Positions 20,612 through 28,614 of a stretch of 64,000 nucleotides of DNA are shown here, piece by piece. Origin of the DNA: Microbacterium sp. BLY. GTDB taxonomy: Bacteria > Actinomycetota > Actinomycetes > Actinomycetales > Microbacteriaceae. Where the stretch lies: positions 1,922,001 to 1,986,000 of the forward strand of contig NZ_JAGKSR010000001.1 of NCBI RefSeq assembly GCF_017939615.1, in the 5' to 3' direction. The stretch's first letter is position 1, and the number at the start of each line of letters is the position of its first letter. The notes under the pieces were generated by a model. That model made no database searches. It was not told the DNA's origin and saw only the letters and a program-made list of their open reading frames with translations. A program made the translations under genes and the position numbers.

Positions 20612-21982
20612 TCAGCGTCCCTGGGCGCCGCGGGCGCCCTGACGGCCCTGGCCGCCCTGACGCTGCGAGCCCGGGGCGCCGCCCTGACCCGCGGAGCGCG
20701 GGCGACGACGACGCCGGGACGGCGGGGTGGTCGCGGTGCTCTTCTCGCCGCCCGCCGGTCGCTGCTTCGCGGAGCGCTGCTGCTGCGGCTGCGGGGGAGC
20801 GGGGCGCACGTGCTGGGCCCGCTCGGGAACGAGCTCGGCGACGGCGTCGGTGGTGAGGTTCTCCAGCGGTGCCGTGATCGCGGCCTTGCGCAGGAGATCC
20901 TTCACGTCGCGGCGCTGCTCGGGCAGGACGACGGTCACGACCGTGCCGGCGGCTCCGGCTCGGGCCGTGCGGCCGGAACGGTGCAGGTACGCCTTGTGCT
21001 CGACGGGCGGGTCGACGTGGACGACGAGGTCGACGTTGTCGACGTGCACGCCGCGGGCGGCGACGTCCGTGGCCACGAGGACGCGGACGCCCCCCTCCGC
21101 CGGGTCGGCCGAGAAGGCGCCGAGGTTGCGCTCGCGCGCGTTCTGGGACAGATTGCCGTGCAGGTCGACGGCGGGGATCCCGGCGGCGGTGAGCTGCTTG
21201 GCGAGCTTCTTCGCCTGGTGCTTGGTGCGCGTGAAGAGGATGCGGCGGCCGGTGCCCGAGGCGAGATCGCGCACCAGCACGGTCTTGTTCTCCGGCGAGT
21301 CGACCACGAGCACCCGGTGGGTCATCTCGCCGACGGGCACGCTCGCCTCGTCGACCTCGTGACTGACGGCGTTCGTGAGGAACCGGCGCGCCAGCGTGTC
21401 GATGCCGCGGTCGAGCGTGGCGCTGAAGAGCAGACGCTGGCCGTCGGACGGGGTCGCCGCGAGGATGCGGGTGACTCCGGGGAGGAAGCCGAGGTCGGCC
21501 ATGTGGTCGGCCTCGTCGAGCACGGTGACCTCGATGGCGCTCAGGCGCACGACCTGCTGCTTCATGAGGTCTTCCAGGCGGCCGGGGCAGGCGACGACGA
21601 TGTCGACGCCGCCCTGCAGTGCCTGCTCCTGCGGACGCTGGCTGACGCCGCCGAACACGGTGGTCACGCGGAGGCCGACGGCCTCCGCGAGCGGGGCGAC
21701 GGTCGCGGCGATCTGGGTCGCGAGCTCCCGGGTGGGGGCGAGCACGAGACCGCGCGGGAGCCCGGAGCGCCGCTTGTGGCCGGACGCGGCCAGGCGGGCG
21801 ACGAGCGGGAGGGCGAAGGCGATGGTCTTGCCGCTGCCCGTGCGTCCGCGACCGAGGAGGTCACGGCCGGCGAGCGAGTCGGGCAGGGTGTCGCGCTGGA
21901 TCGCGAACGCCTCGGTCTTTCCGGAGGCGGCGAGAACGGTGGCGAGCTCGGCGGGAACGCCGAGATCGAGGAAGGAAGGCAT
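20612..21982 (-). CDS. DEAD-box ATP-dependent RNA helicase
   Basis: This 456-aa RNA helicase has Q motif FAIQRDTLPD, Walker A RTGSGKT, motif Ia PTRELATQI, DEAD (VTVLDEADHMADLGF), SAT (LLFSATLD) and motif VI HRSGRTARAG. The C-terminal 60 residues are rich in Arg, Gln and Gly, a common RNA-binding tail. The ATG at 21982 has a GGAG ribosome site. The frame stays open for another 66 codons upstream, so an N-terminal extension cannot be excluded. The extra sequence looks like untranslated leader, and a -10-like TAGAGT lies at 22179-22184. It is convergent with gltA. Confidence 0.93.
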   Translation of the reverse strand: MPSFLDLGVPAELATVLAASGKTEAFAIQRDTLPDSLAGRDLLGRGRTGSGKTIAFALPLVARLAASGHKRRSGLPRGLVLAPTRELATQIAATVAPLAEAVGLRVTTVFGGVSQRPQEQALQGGVDIVVACPGRLEDLMKQQVVRLSAIEVTVLDEADHMADLGFLPGVTRILAATPSDGQRLLFSATLDRGIDTLARRFLTNAVSHEVDEASVPVGEMTHRVLVVDSPENKTVLVRDLASGTGRRILFTRTKHQAKKLAKQLTAAGIPAVDLHGNLSQNARERNLGAFSADPAEGGVRVLVATDVAARGVHVDNVDLVVHVDPPVEHKAYLHRSGRTARAGAAGTVVTVVLPEQRRDVKDLLRKAAITAPLENLTTDAVAELVPERAQHVRPAPPQPQQQRSAKQRPAGGEKSTATTPPSRRRRRPRSAGQGGAPGSQRQGGQGRQGARGAQGR

Positions 21983-22178
21983 GCAGAAAACTCCGTCAGC
22001 GCACGAGAACGGCGCGGGATAGTGGGGTGAGGTGGGCGAAGGCGCAGCGAGTGCGCGTCCGTTCGCCGTGCGAATGGCCAGTTCGGGCTGGAGAGGGGAG
22101 CGCGGGCGCTCGCTTCGGTCCTCGGAGACCCCTAGACGACGACGATGCTGACCGGCCGGCGGCGCGGGCAACATCCCC

Positions 22179-22184
22179 ACTCTA
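22179..22184 (-). promoter_or_regulatory. -10 box for the DEAD-box helicase, long leader
   Basis: TAGAGT on the minus strand would start a transcript about 190 nt before the helicase ATG. Long leaders on cold-response helicase genes are often regulatory. Inferred. Confidence 0.3.
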
Positions 22185-22219
22185 CCAGCGGAGGCCGGTG
22201 GTGGGCTGCAGAGCGGCTG

Positions 22220-23173
22220 TCAGGCGTGGAGCGCCTCGTTGAGCGTGACCCCGACGCCCGTGCGACGGACGGCTTCCACGGCTCCCGTGAGCGAGTTGCG
22301 CCGGAAGAGGAGTCCGTCCTGACCGGACAGTTCCGCACCCTTGATCGTCTTCCGTCCGCCGTCGGCCGTCGCGGGCCCGTCGGCCAGCACGATCTTGGTT
22401 CCCGCGGTGACATAGAGCCCGGCCTCCACGACGCAGTCGTCGCCGAGGGAGATGCCGATGCCGGCGTTCGCGCCGAGGAGCGTGCGCGCACCGATCGACA
22501 CGCGGTGCGACCCGCCACCCGAGAGGGTGCCCATGATGGAGGCTCCGCCGCCGATGTCGCTGCCGTCGCCGACGACCACGCCCTGGGAGATGCGTCCCTC
22601 GACCATCGAGGCGCCCAGCGTGCCGGCGTTGAAGTTGACGAACCCCTCGTGCATGACGGTGGTGCCGGGGGAGAGGTGGGCCCCGAGCCGCACGCGCGAG
22701 GCGTCGGCGATGCGGACCCCGGCGGGCTGCACGTAGTCGGTGAGCCGTGGGAACTTGTCCAGCCCCTGGATCTGGATGCCGGCGCGCTGGAGCTGCGGAC
22801 GCAGACGTGCCGCATCGGCGGGCAGCACGGGGCCGGCATTCGTCCAGGCGACGTTCGGGAGATGACCGAAGATGCCGTCCAGCGAGAGCTCGTTCGGCCG
22901 CACGACCAGGTGCGACAGGGCGTGCAGACGCAGATAGGCGTCCGCCGTGGAGGCCGGGGGCGTGTCCAGATCGATCGTGAGCTCGATGACCGCGAGCGTG
23001 ACGTCGCGGCGGTCATCGGGACCGGCCTGCTCCTCGAGGGCGGCGCGCGCCGCGGCGACCTCGGCGTCGGACGGCGCGGACGAGCGGACCTCCGGGTACC
23101 ACGCGTCGAGGACCGTGCCGTCGCTCGCGGTGGTCGTCAGGCCGAGTCCCCAGACAGATCGTGCGTCGCTCAT
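22220..23173 (-). CDS. dapD: Tetrahydrodipicolinate N-succinyltransferase
   Basis: This 317-aa acyltransferase of the actinobacterial DapD type succinylates tetrahydrodipicolinate, the step before DapC. The middle of the protein is a left-handed beta-helix of hexapeptide repeats (VRLGAHLSPGTTVMHEGFVNFNAGTLG, GASMVEGRISQGVVVGDGSDIGGGASIMG). The C-terminus ends ALHA. The ATG follows a TACCGT box at exactly 6 nt (leaderless geometry). It is divergent from dapE, whose start is only 67 bp away, so consecutive steps of the pathway share one promoter region. Confidence 0.94.
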   Translation of the reverse strand: MSDARSVWGLGLTTTASDGTVLDAWYPEVRSSAPSDAEVAAARAALEEQAGPDDRRDVTLAVIELTIDLDTPPASTADAYLRLHALSHLVVRPNELSLDGIFGHLPNVAWTNAGPVLPADAARLRPQLQRAGIQIQGLDKFPRLTDYVQPAGVRIADASRVRLGAHLSPGTTVMHEGFVNFNAGTLGASMVEGRISQGVVVGDGSDIGGGASIMGTLSGGGSHRVSIGARTLLGANAGIGISLGDDCVVEAGLYVTAGTKIVLADGPATADGGRKTIKGAELSGQDGLLFRRNSLTGAVEAVRRTGVGVTLNEALHA

Positions 23174-23179
23174 GCCTCC

Positions 23180-23185
23180 ACGGTA
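23180..23185 (-). promoter_or_regulatory. Leaderless-type -10 box (dapD)
   Basis: On the minus strand TACCGT, then GGAGGC, then ATG at 23173. The GGAGG is too close to the ATG to act as a ribosome site and would be outside a leaderless mRNA. Confidence 0.5.
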
Positions 23186-23227
23186 TCGCGCCCACGACGG
23201 TGTCCCGTCCCGCATGACGGGCATCAG

Positions 23228-23233
23228 TAGGCT
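23228..23233 (+). promoter_or_regulatory. Leaderless-type -10 box (dapE)
   Basis: TAGGCT, then 6 nt, then ATG at 23240. It is divergent from the matching dapD box 43 bp away. Confidence 0.5.
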
Positions 23234-23239
23234 GGGGGC

Positions 23240-24313
23240 ATGGTGCTCGATCTGACGGCGTCCTCCGCCGACATCACCCGCGCGATCTGCGACGTCCCGA
23301 GTGTCTCCGGCGACGAGAAGACCCTGGCCGATCTGATCGAGGAGGCCGTCTCGGGGGTGCCGCATCTCGAGGTCATCCGGCACGGCAACACAGTCGTCGC
23401 GCGCACGAACCTCGGCCGCGCGCAGCGCGTCGCGATCGCCGGGCACATCGACACCGTCCCCCTCAACGACAACCTGCCCACGCGCGACATCGAGATCGAC
23501 GGCGTGCCGTATCTGTGGGGACGCGGCACGGTCGACATGAAGGCGGGGGTCGCGGTGCAGCTCAAGCTCGCCGCCGAACTCACCGCGCCCGCGATCGACG
23601 TGACCTGGATGTGGTACGACAACGAGGAGGTCGCGGCGTCGCTGAACGGCCTCGGGCTTCTCGCCGCGGCGCGTCCCGACCTGTTCGAGGCCGACTTCGC
23701 CATCCTTGGCGAACCGTCGGACGGCGAGGTCGAGGGCGGCTGCAACGGCACCCTGCGGGCGATCGTGCGCACCACGGGCGTGCGCGCGCACAGCGCTCGC
23801 GCCTGGATCGGCGAGAACGCGATCCACCGCGCGGCCCCCATCCTCACGCGGCTGTCGGAGTACCGGGCCCGCGAGGTGATGGTGGACGGGCTGCTCTATC
23901 GCGAGGGCCTCAGCGCGGTCCGGATCGCGGGTGGAGTGGCCGGCAACGTCATCCCCGACGCCTGTGAGGTCGAGGTCAACTACCGGTTCGCGCCGAACAA
24001 ATCCGCTGCCGACGCCGAGGCGCATGTCCGGGCCGTGCTGGCGGGGTTCGACGTCGAGATCACGGACGCGGCGGACGGCGCGCGTCCGGGACTGGAGGCA
24101 GACATCGCGCGCCGGTTCGTCGCCGCTGTCGGTGCGGAGCCCAAACCGAAGTACGGCTGGACCGACGTCGCCCGCTTCTCGGCTCTCGGCATCCCGGCCG
24201 TCAACTACGGGCCGGGCGACCCGCACCTCGCCCACCATGACGAGGAGCGCGTGCCGCTCGCCCAGATCGACGCCGTCGAGCGGGGTCTGCGCGCATGGCT
24301 CACGGCACACTGA
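23240..24313 (+). CDS. dapE: Succinyl-diaminopimelate desuccinylase
   Basis: This 357-aa zinc peptidase of the M20 family removes succinate from N-succinyl-diaminopimelate to give LL-DAP. Metal and catalytic residues are visible in AGHIDTVPL (His, catalytic Asp), GRGTVDMKAG (bridging Asp), NEEVAA (catalytic Glu and ligand Glu), GEPSDGEVEGG and the late His in HLAHHDEERV. The ATG at 23240 fits the leaderless -10 box. It is divergent from dapD. Its 3' end overlaps the next gene by 19 nt. Confidence 0.94.
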   Translation: MVLDLTASSADITRAICDVPSVSGDEKTLADLIEEAVSGVPHLEVIRHGNTVVARTNLGRAQRVAIAGHIDTVPLNDNLPTRDIEIDGVPYLWGRGTVDMKAGVAVQLKLAAELTAPAIDVTWMWYDNEEVAASLNGLGLLAAARPDLFEADFAILGEPSDGEVEGGCNGTLRAIVRTTGVRAHSARAWIGENAIHRAAPILTRLSEYRAREVMVDGLLYREGLSAVRIAGGVAGNVIPDACEVEVNYRFAPNKSAADAEAHVRAVLAGFDVEITDAADGARPGLEADIARRFVAAVGAEPKPKYGWTDVARFSALGIPAVNYGPGDPHLAHHDEERVPLAQIDAVERGLRAWLTAH

Positions 24314-25512
24314 GTCCCGCCCGCCGGTGGGCGCGGATGCCGCTGCCCCTGCGCATCGGCCTCATCTACGTCCTCGCGCGGGTCGTGACCACGGCCCTCC
24401 TCCTCGCGGCGGCCTCGCTGTCCACGGTGTTCTCCCGCTTCGGCGGGGACGCGGGGCTCATCGACTTCGTCCTCGGCTGGGACGCGCAGTGGTACTGGCA
24501 GGTGGCGGTCGACGGCTACCCCTCCGAGCTCCCGCTGACCGAGGACGGACAGGTGGCGGAGAACGCCTGGGCGTTCATGCCCGTGTTCGCCTACGCCGCG
24601 AAGGCGCTGGGCTTCGTGTTCGGCTCCTGGGGGGCCGGAGCTTTCGTCCTCTCGCTCGGGGCCGGCTACCTGGCCTGCCTGGCCCTGCACCGTCTGCTCC
24701 GCGACCGGATCGGGAGCGCCGCAGCGCTGTGGGCCGTCGCCTTCTTCGCCAGCGGGCCCCTCGCGGCGATGTTCCAGGTCGGGTACGCGGAGACCCTGTT
24801 CCTCCTGCTGCTGTTCCTCGCGCTGGATGCGACGATCCGCCGGAACTACGCGTGGCTCTATCTGCTGATCCCCGTGCTCGGGTTCACCCGTCCCGGAGTC
24901 CTCGCGTTCGCCCTGTATCTCGGTCTGCACGGCATCCTCCGGTGGGTGCATCGGCGGTCCGACCCGCTGGCGGTCCGCGAGATCGTGCACATCGTCGCCC
25001 TCGGGGCGCTGGCGACGGCCACCGGCTTCGCGTGGCAGGTGATCGCCGGCATCGTGACGGGGGATCCCGGCGCGTACCTCGCCACCGAACTGGCCTGGCG
25101 TCGGCACTGGATCGCGGGCGGCGTCGACGGCTTCGTGCCGTTCGAGGGATGGGTGCAGGCCTCGCAGTTCTGGTTCGCGCTGTGGGGACTGCCGTCGGCA
25201 TGGGGCCCGGTGGCCCTCGTGCTGCTGGTCATCGCGGCGGCCGCGGCACTGCTCCTGTCTCCGCAGGTGCGCGCGCTCGGCGCGGATCTGCGGCTCTGGA
25301 GCGCGAGCTACCTGCTGTACCTGCTTGCGGTGTTCTTCCCGCAGTCGAGTACGTTCCGTCTGCTCCTGCCGCTCAGCCCCGTGTGGGGAGCGGTCGCCGT
25401 GCCGCGCTCACGCCCGTGGCGGCTCGGCGTGCTGGCGCTGTGCCTCCTCGGACAGTGGGTCTGGATCTATCACGTGTATGCCCTCGGCAGCACGTTCTGG
25501 CAGGTGCCCTGA
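24295..25512 (+). CDS. Mannosyltransferase-like integral membrane protein
   Basis: This 405-aa protein has about nine to ten transmembrane helices. It resembles GT-C fold glycosyltransferases of the PIG-V/mannosyltransferase group. The first extracytoplasmic loop carries WDAQWYWQVAVDGYP, where the aspartate is the likely catalytic or metal residue. RPGVLAFALYLGLHGILRW and FPQSSTFRLLLPLSPVWG also fit. A polyprenol-phosphate-mannose-dependent reaction on lipids or proteins outside the membrane is likely but unproven. The ATG lies inside the end of dapE (19-nt overlap). Met15 at 24337 is an alternative start. Confidence 0.75.
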   Translation: MAHGTLSPARRWARMPLPLRIGLIYVLARVVTTALLLAAASLSTVFSRFGGDAGLIDFVLGWDAQWYWQVAVDGYPSELPLTEDGQVAENAWAFMPVFAYAAKALGFVFGSWGAGAFVLSLGAGYLACLALHRLLRDRIGSAAALWAVAFFASGPLAAMFQVGYAETLFLLLLFLALDATIRRNYAWLYLLIPVLGFTRPGVLAFALYLGLHGILRWVHRRSDPLAVREIVHIVALGALATATGFAWQVIAGIVTGDPGAYLATELAWRRHWIAGGVDGFVPFEGWVQASQFWFALWGLPSAWGPVALVLLVIAAAAALLLSPQVRALGADLRLWSASYLLYLLAVFFPQSSTFRLLLPLSPVWGAVAVPRSRPWRLGVLALCLLGQWVWIYHVYALGSTFWQVP

Positions 25513-25566
25513 CGACGCGGGGCGGGGATTGTGTCCCCGTGACGTCCACGGCGCGGTCGCACCCGA

Positions 25567-25572
25567 TAAACT
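25567..25572 (+). promoter_or_regulatory. -10 box for DUF3117 gene
   Basis: TAAACT lies 32 nt before the ATG, leaving a leader with GGAGGAAAGGGAG as ribosome site. Confidence 0.4.
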
Positions 25573-25604
25573 CGTCCCATACCACCGGAGGAAAGGGAGC
25601 CACG

Positions 25605-25778
25605 ATGGCAGCGATGAAGCCGAGGACCGGAGACGGACCCATGGAGGCCGTGAAAGAGGGACGACTCATCATCGTGCGTGTTCCGCTCGAAGGAGGAGGC
25701 CGCCTGGTCGTCTCCGTGAACGACGCCGAGGCCAAGGAGCTTCACGACGTGCTCGGTGCCGTCGTCGCCCCGGCCTGA
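25605..25778 (+). CDS. DUF3117 domain protein
   Basis: This 57-aa protein is the length of the family. Its sequence MKPRTGDGPMEAVKEGRLIIVRVPLEGGGRLVV is highly conserved in actinobacteria (Rv1211 in M. tuberculosis, from memory). It is probably a small cytoplasmic beta-rich protein. Its function is not known. The ATG follows a very strong ribosome site (GGAGGAAAGGG), suggesting abundant translation. A perfect palindromic terminator follows. It sits between the dap genes and the O-methyltransferase, as in other actinobacteria. Confidence 0.9.
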   Translation: MAAMKPRTGDGPMEAVKEGRLIIVRVPLEGGGRLVVSVNDAEAKELHDVLGAVVAPA

Positions 25779-25807
25779 TCGAATCTGGATCCGCTGCGGC
25801 GGAACCG

Positions 25808-25841
25808 AGAGGGCGATGGATCCGCGGATCCATCGCCCTCT
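25808..25841. terminator. Perfect 34-bp palindrome, bidirectional terminator
   Basis: A fully palindromic 34-bp sequence centred on CCGCGG (arm AGAGGGCGATGGATCCG) lies between the convergent DUF3117 and O-methyltransferase genes. Each strand ends with TCT/TTC. Confidence 0.8.
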
Positions 25842-25861
25842 TCGCGTCTCGGCGGGCTCCG

Positions 25862-26500
25862 TCAGGCGCGGTCGTCCAGGCGGATCAGCTGCAGCAGGCC
25901 CTCTCCGGCGGGGGAGACGGTGGCCAGCACGGCCGACGACTCCTGCGTCTCCTGTACGAGGGATCGGTAGGCGGACGTGACCTCGTCGCGCTGCACCGGA
26001 TCGGCCACGCGCCCGCCGGCGAGGATCCGCGGCACGAGCACCATGCCGCCGGTCCGGGCGAGGCGGAGTCCGTGCTCGACGTATTCGATGACGTTCTCCG
26101 GGTCGGCGTCCACGAGGACGATGTCGTAGGACGACTCGTTCATGCGCGGCAGGACGTCGATCGCGCGCCCCGCGATGAAGCGGGCGCGGGTGGACGGCAC
26201 CTTCGCCTCGGCGAACGCCTGGCGAGCGGCGGCGAGGTGTTCGGGCTCGTTGTCGATCGATGTCAGCACCGCGTTCGGGGCGCCGCGCAGCAGCCACAGT
26301 CCGGAGACGCCGGCGCCGGTGCCGATCTCGACGATGGAGCGGGCGGTGGCGGCGGCGGCGAGCACCGCGATCTGCGAGCCGACGACGGCACTCACGGGGG
26401 CCGCCCCGAGCTCGACGGCGTGGGCGCGGGCGCGGGCGATGGAGTCGGGCTCCACGATGGACTCGCGAAGGAAGCGCGCGTTGGCGTCGTGCTCGCTCAT
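25862..26500 (-). CDS. SAM-dependent O-methyltransferase
   Basis: This 212-aa class I methyltransferase is of the CmcI/COMT-like O-methyltransferase family. The SAM site is VEIGTGAGVSGLWLL (about 66-80), followed by the acidic LTSIDNEPEH and DIVLVDADPENVIEYVEHGL, where the Asp residues bind metal. The start ATG follows GGGAGAGG. In mycobacteria a homologue (Rv1220c, from memory) sits next to sigE. Here the next gene is tatB with no sigma factor between. The substrate is unknown. Confidence 0.88.
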   Translation of the reverse strand: MSEHDANARFLRESIVEPDSIARARAHAVELGAAPVSAVVGSQIAVLAAAATARSIVEIGTGAGVSGLWLLRGAPNAVLTSIDNEPEHLAAARQAFAEAKVPSTRARFIAGRAIDVLPRMNESSYDIVLVDADPENVIEYVEHGLRLARTGGMVLVPRILAGGRVADPVQRDEVTSAYRSLVQETQESSAVLATVSPAGEGLLQLIRLDDRA

Positions 26501-26578
26501 GACCTGCCTCTCCCTGCCTGCGTGGCTGTTGTGTCCAGGGTATTCGGTCGTTGCGCGCAGAGGCCGCAGGCGCGGCGG

Positions 26579-26584
26579 TAGCCT
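26579..26584 (+). promoter_or_regulatory. Leaderless-type -10 box (tatB)
   Basis: TAGCCT, then GGTCAC, then ATG at 26591. Confidence 0.5.
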
Positions 26585-26590
26585 GGTCAC

Positions 26591-26965
26591 ATGACGTTCG
26601 GCCTCACCTTCGAGAAGCTGCTGCTCATCGGCCTGATCGCCGTGCTGATCATCGGCCCCGAGCGTCTTCCCCGTGCCGCCGAAGGGTTCGCGCGCATCGT
26701 GCGCAAGGCCGGCGAGTACATCCGCGACACGAAGTCACGGGTGCGGGAGGAGATGGGGCCGGAGCTCGACGACGTCGACTGGCGCAAGCTCGATCCGCGT
26801 CAGTACGATCCCCGCCGCATCATCCGCGACGCGCTCCTGGAGGAGCCGCAGCCCGCGACCCCCGCCCAGGCGACCGCGACGATCGCCGAGCCGGTCGCCC
26901 CGCGCACACCGCCGCCCTCGTTCAGCGCGGACAACCGGCCGCCGTTCGACTCCGAGGCGACCTGA
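26591..26965 (+). CDS. tatB: Sec-independent translocase subunit TatB-like
   Basis: This 124-aa protein has one N-terminal membrane helix (FEKLLLIGLIAVLIIGPERLP, with the Gly-Pro hinge typical of Tat). An amphipathic helix follows (RAAEGFARIVRKAGEYIRDTKSRVREEMGPEL), then a Pro/Ala-rich tail. The EL/DDVDW segment after the amphipathic helix favours TatB over TatA. TatB with TatC recognises twin-arginine signal peptides and moves folded proteins across the membrane. TatA and TatC are not in the window. The start codon fits a leaderless message. It is convergent with the next gene, 10 bp away. Confidence 0.87.
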   Translation: MTFGLTFEKLLLIGLIAVLIIGPERLPRAAEGFARIVRKAGEYIRDTKSRVREEMGPELDDVDWRKLDPRQYDPRRIIRDALLEEPQPATPAQATATIAEPVAPRTPPPSFSADNRPPFDSEAT

Positions 26966-26975
26966 TCCCGACCGT

Positions 26976-27470
26976 TCAGCCGATCCGGGTCCGGAGCAGC
27001 GCCACCTCGTCGTCGCTGAACAGGGAGCGGGGGATCGCCGTGGCGACGGAGGCGTCGCGCACCTTGAAGAGCACCGCGTCCCGCCCGACGCGCAGGCTCT
27101 GGAACGTGCGGTAGGGGATCTCGGACCGGCGACGTCCGCTCCCGAGCTGCAGCACGTCGTCCTCCAGGGCCACCCAGACGACGGCGTCGACGGGCATCGC
27201 GGCCCGGACCGCCCGGCGCGCGTTGGCCGTCGTCAGCACGACGGCGTAGACCCCGAGAGCGACGGTGACGGCCGGCAACCATGCGACGATCGTGCTGACC
27301 TCGTCCCCGGCGGCCACCCGGCCGAAGAGCGTGAGGACACTGAGCAGGAGACCGGCGGCGAGGGCGATCCACATCACGATCGCGGCCGGACGGGTCAGTG
27401 CGAACACGGCGGCGTCGCGCGCCATCCGCCGTTGCAGCGTCTCATCGACGGTCACGGAGCGGTGCGGCAT
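26976..27470 (-). CDS. YcxB-like membrane protein
   Basis: This 164-aa protein has two transmembrane segments in the first half (AAIVMWIALAAGLLLSVL and VTVALGVYAVVL). A C-terminal soluble beta-rich domain follows (VWVALEDDVLQLGSGRRRSEIPYRTFQSLRVGRDAVLFKV), resembling YcxB-like/PH-type domains. Function unknown. The ATG follows GGAGGCCCGG. It lies 22 nt after mrp on the same strand, so it is probably the last gene of the MgtE-like, DUF1003, mrp operon. Confidence 0.7.
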   Translation of the reverse strand: MPHRSVTVDETLQRRMARDAAVFALTRPAAIVMWIALAAGLLLSVLTLFGRVAAGDEVSTIVAWLPAVTVALGVYAVVLTTANARRAVRAAMPVDAVVWVALEDDVLQLGSGRRRSEIPYRTFQSLRVGRDAVLFKVRDASVATAIPRSLFSDDEVALLRTRIG

Positions 27471-27492
27471 CCGGGCCTCCTTCCCCGCGGGC

Positions 27493-28614
27493 TCATGCGA
27501 TCGACATCGGCAGGGAGCGGCCGGCGAGGCCTCGCCCCTGGCGGGCGAGCCCGGCGGCCAGCGCCCGTATCGCCTGCGCGGCGGCGTCGTCCGGGGCGGC
27601 CGCGACCACCGGCACCCCCTCATCGCCCCCCTGGCGCAGGGCGGGGCTGAGGGGGATCGAGGCCAGGAGGGGCACCGGGGCGTCGGGCTCGGAGAGGGCG
27701 TCGGCGACGGAGGCGCCGCCACCGGCCCCGAACAGGTCGACCACGGTGCCGTCCGGGAGCGTGTACGCCGCCATGTTCTCGACGACGCCGATGACGCGCT
27801 GCCCGGTCTGGCGTGCCACGAGCCCGCTGCGGATCGCGACGTCCGATGCGGCGGGCTGCGGCGTGGTCACGACGAGCACCTCGGCGTGGGGGAGGAGCTG
27901 TCCGATCGAGATGGCGATGTCTCCGGTGCCGGGCGGCATGTCGATGAGGAGGACGTCCAGGTCGCCGAAGAAGACGTCGGTGAGGAACTGGGAGACCGTG
28001 CGGTGCAGCATCGGTCCGCGCCAGGCCACGACGGCCTCTCCATCGCGGAGGAACATCCCGATGGAGATGGTCTTCACGCCGTGCGCCACCGGCGGCAGCA
28101 TGAGGTCGTCGATGCGGGTCGGCTGCGTACCGGCGGGGATGCCCAGCAGGCCGGGGATGGAGAAGCCGTGCACGTCCGCGTCGACGAGCCCGACCGCGAG
28201 CCCGTGATCGGCGAGGGCGACGGCGAGGTTGGCGGTGACCGTCGACTTGCCGACCCCGCCCTTGCCGCTGGAGACGAGGATGACGCGGGTGAGCGAGTCG
28301 GGCCCGAACGGCATGTGCCGTGCGGGTCGTCCGGCGCGCAGCCGCTCGGTGAGGGCCTTCCGCTCGGCCGGGGTCATCACGCCCACCTCGACCTCGACGG
28401 CCGTGATGCCGGGGACCGCCGCGGCGGCCCCGTGCACATCGCGCTCGATGCGGTCGGCGGCGGGACACCCCACGATCGTCAGCACGATGCCGACGTGGGC
28501 GACGCCGTCCTCCACGCGGATGTCCCGCACCATGTCCAGGTCGCCGATCGGGCGACGCAGCTCCGGATCGGTCACCGCCGCCACCGCCGACCGGACGCTC
28601 TCCGCCGCCGTCAT
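27493..28614 (-). CDS. mrp: Mrp/ApbC family Fe-S carrier P-loop ATPase
   Basis: This 373-aa protein has an N-terminal MIP18/DUF59 domain (about 1-85) and a deviant Walker A SSGKGGVGKST (about 113-123). Further motifs are GLVDADVHGFSIPGLLG and LIDMPPGTGDI. The family loads iron-sulfur clusters onto target proteins. The C-terminal Cys-X-X-Cys pair that holds the cluster in ApbC/Nbp35 is not seen; the matching region reads VENMAAYTLPDGT. The start overlaps the DUF1003 stop by 4 nt. The family assignment is firm; the cluster-carrying ability of this member is uncertain. Confidence 0.92.
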   Translation of the reverse strand: MTAAESVRSAVAAVTDPELRRPIGDLDMVRDIRVEDGVAHVGIVLTIVGCPAADRIERDVHGAAAAVPGITAVEVEVGVMTPAERKALTERLRAGRPARHMPFGPDSLTRVILVSSGKGGVGKSTVTANLAVALADHGLAVGLVDADVHGFSIPGLLGIPAGTQPTRIDDLMLPPVAHGVKTISIGMFLRDGEAVVAWRGPMLHRTVSQFLTDVFFGDLDVLLIDMPPGTGDIAISIGQLLPHAEVLVVTTPQPAASDVAIRSGLVARQTGQRVIGVVENMAAYTLPDGTVVDLFGAGGGASVADALSEPDAPVPLLASIPLSPALRQGGDEGVPVVAAAPDDAAAQAIRALAAGLARQGRGLAGRSLPMSIA

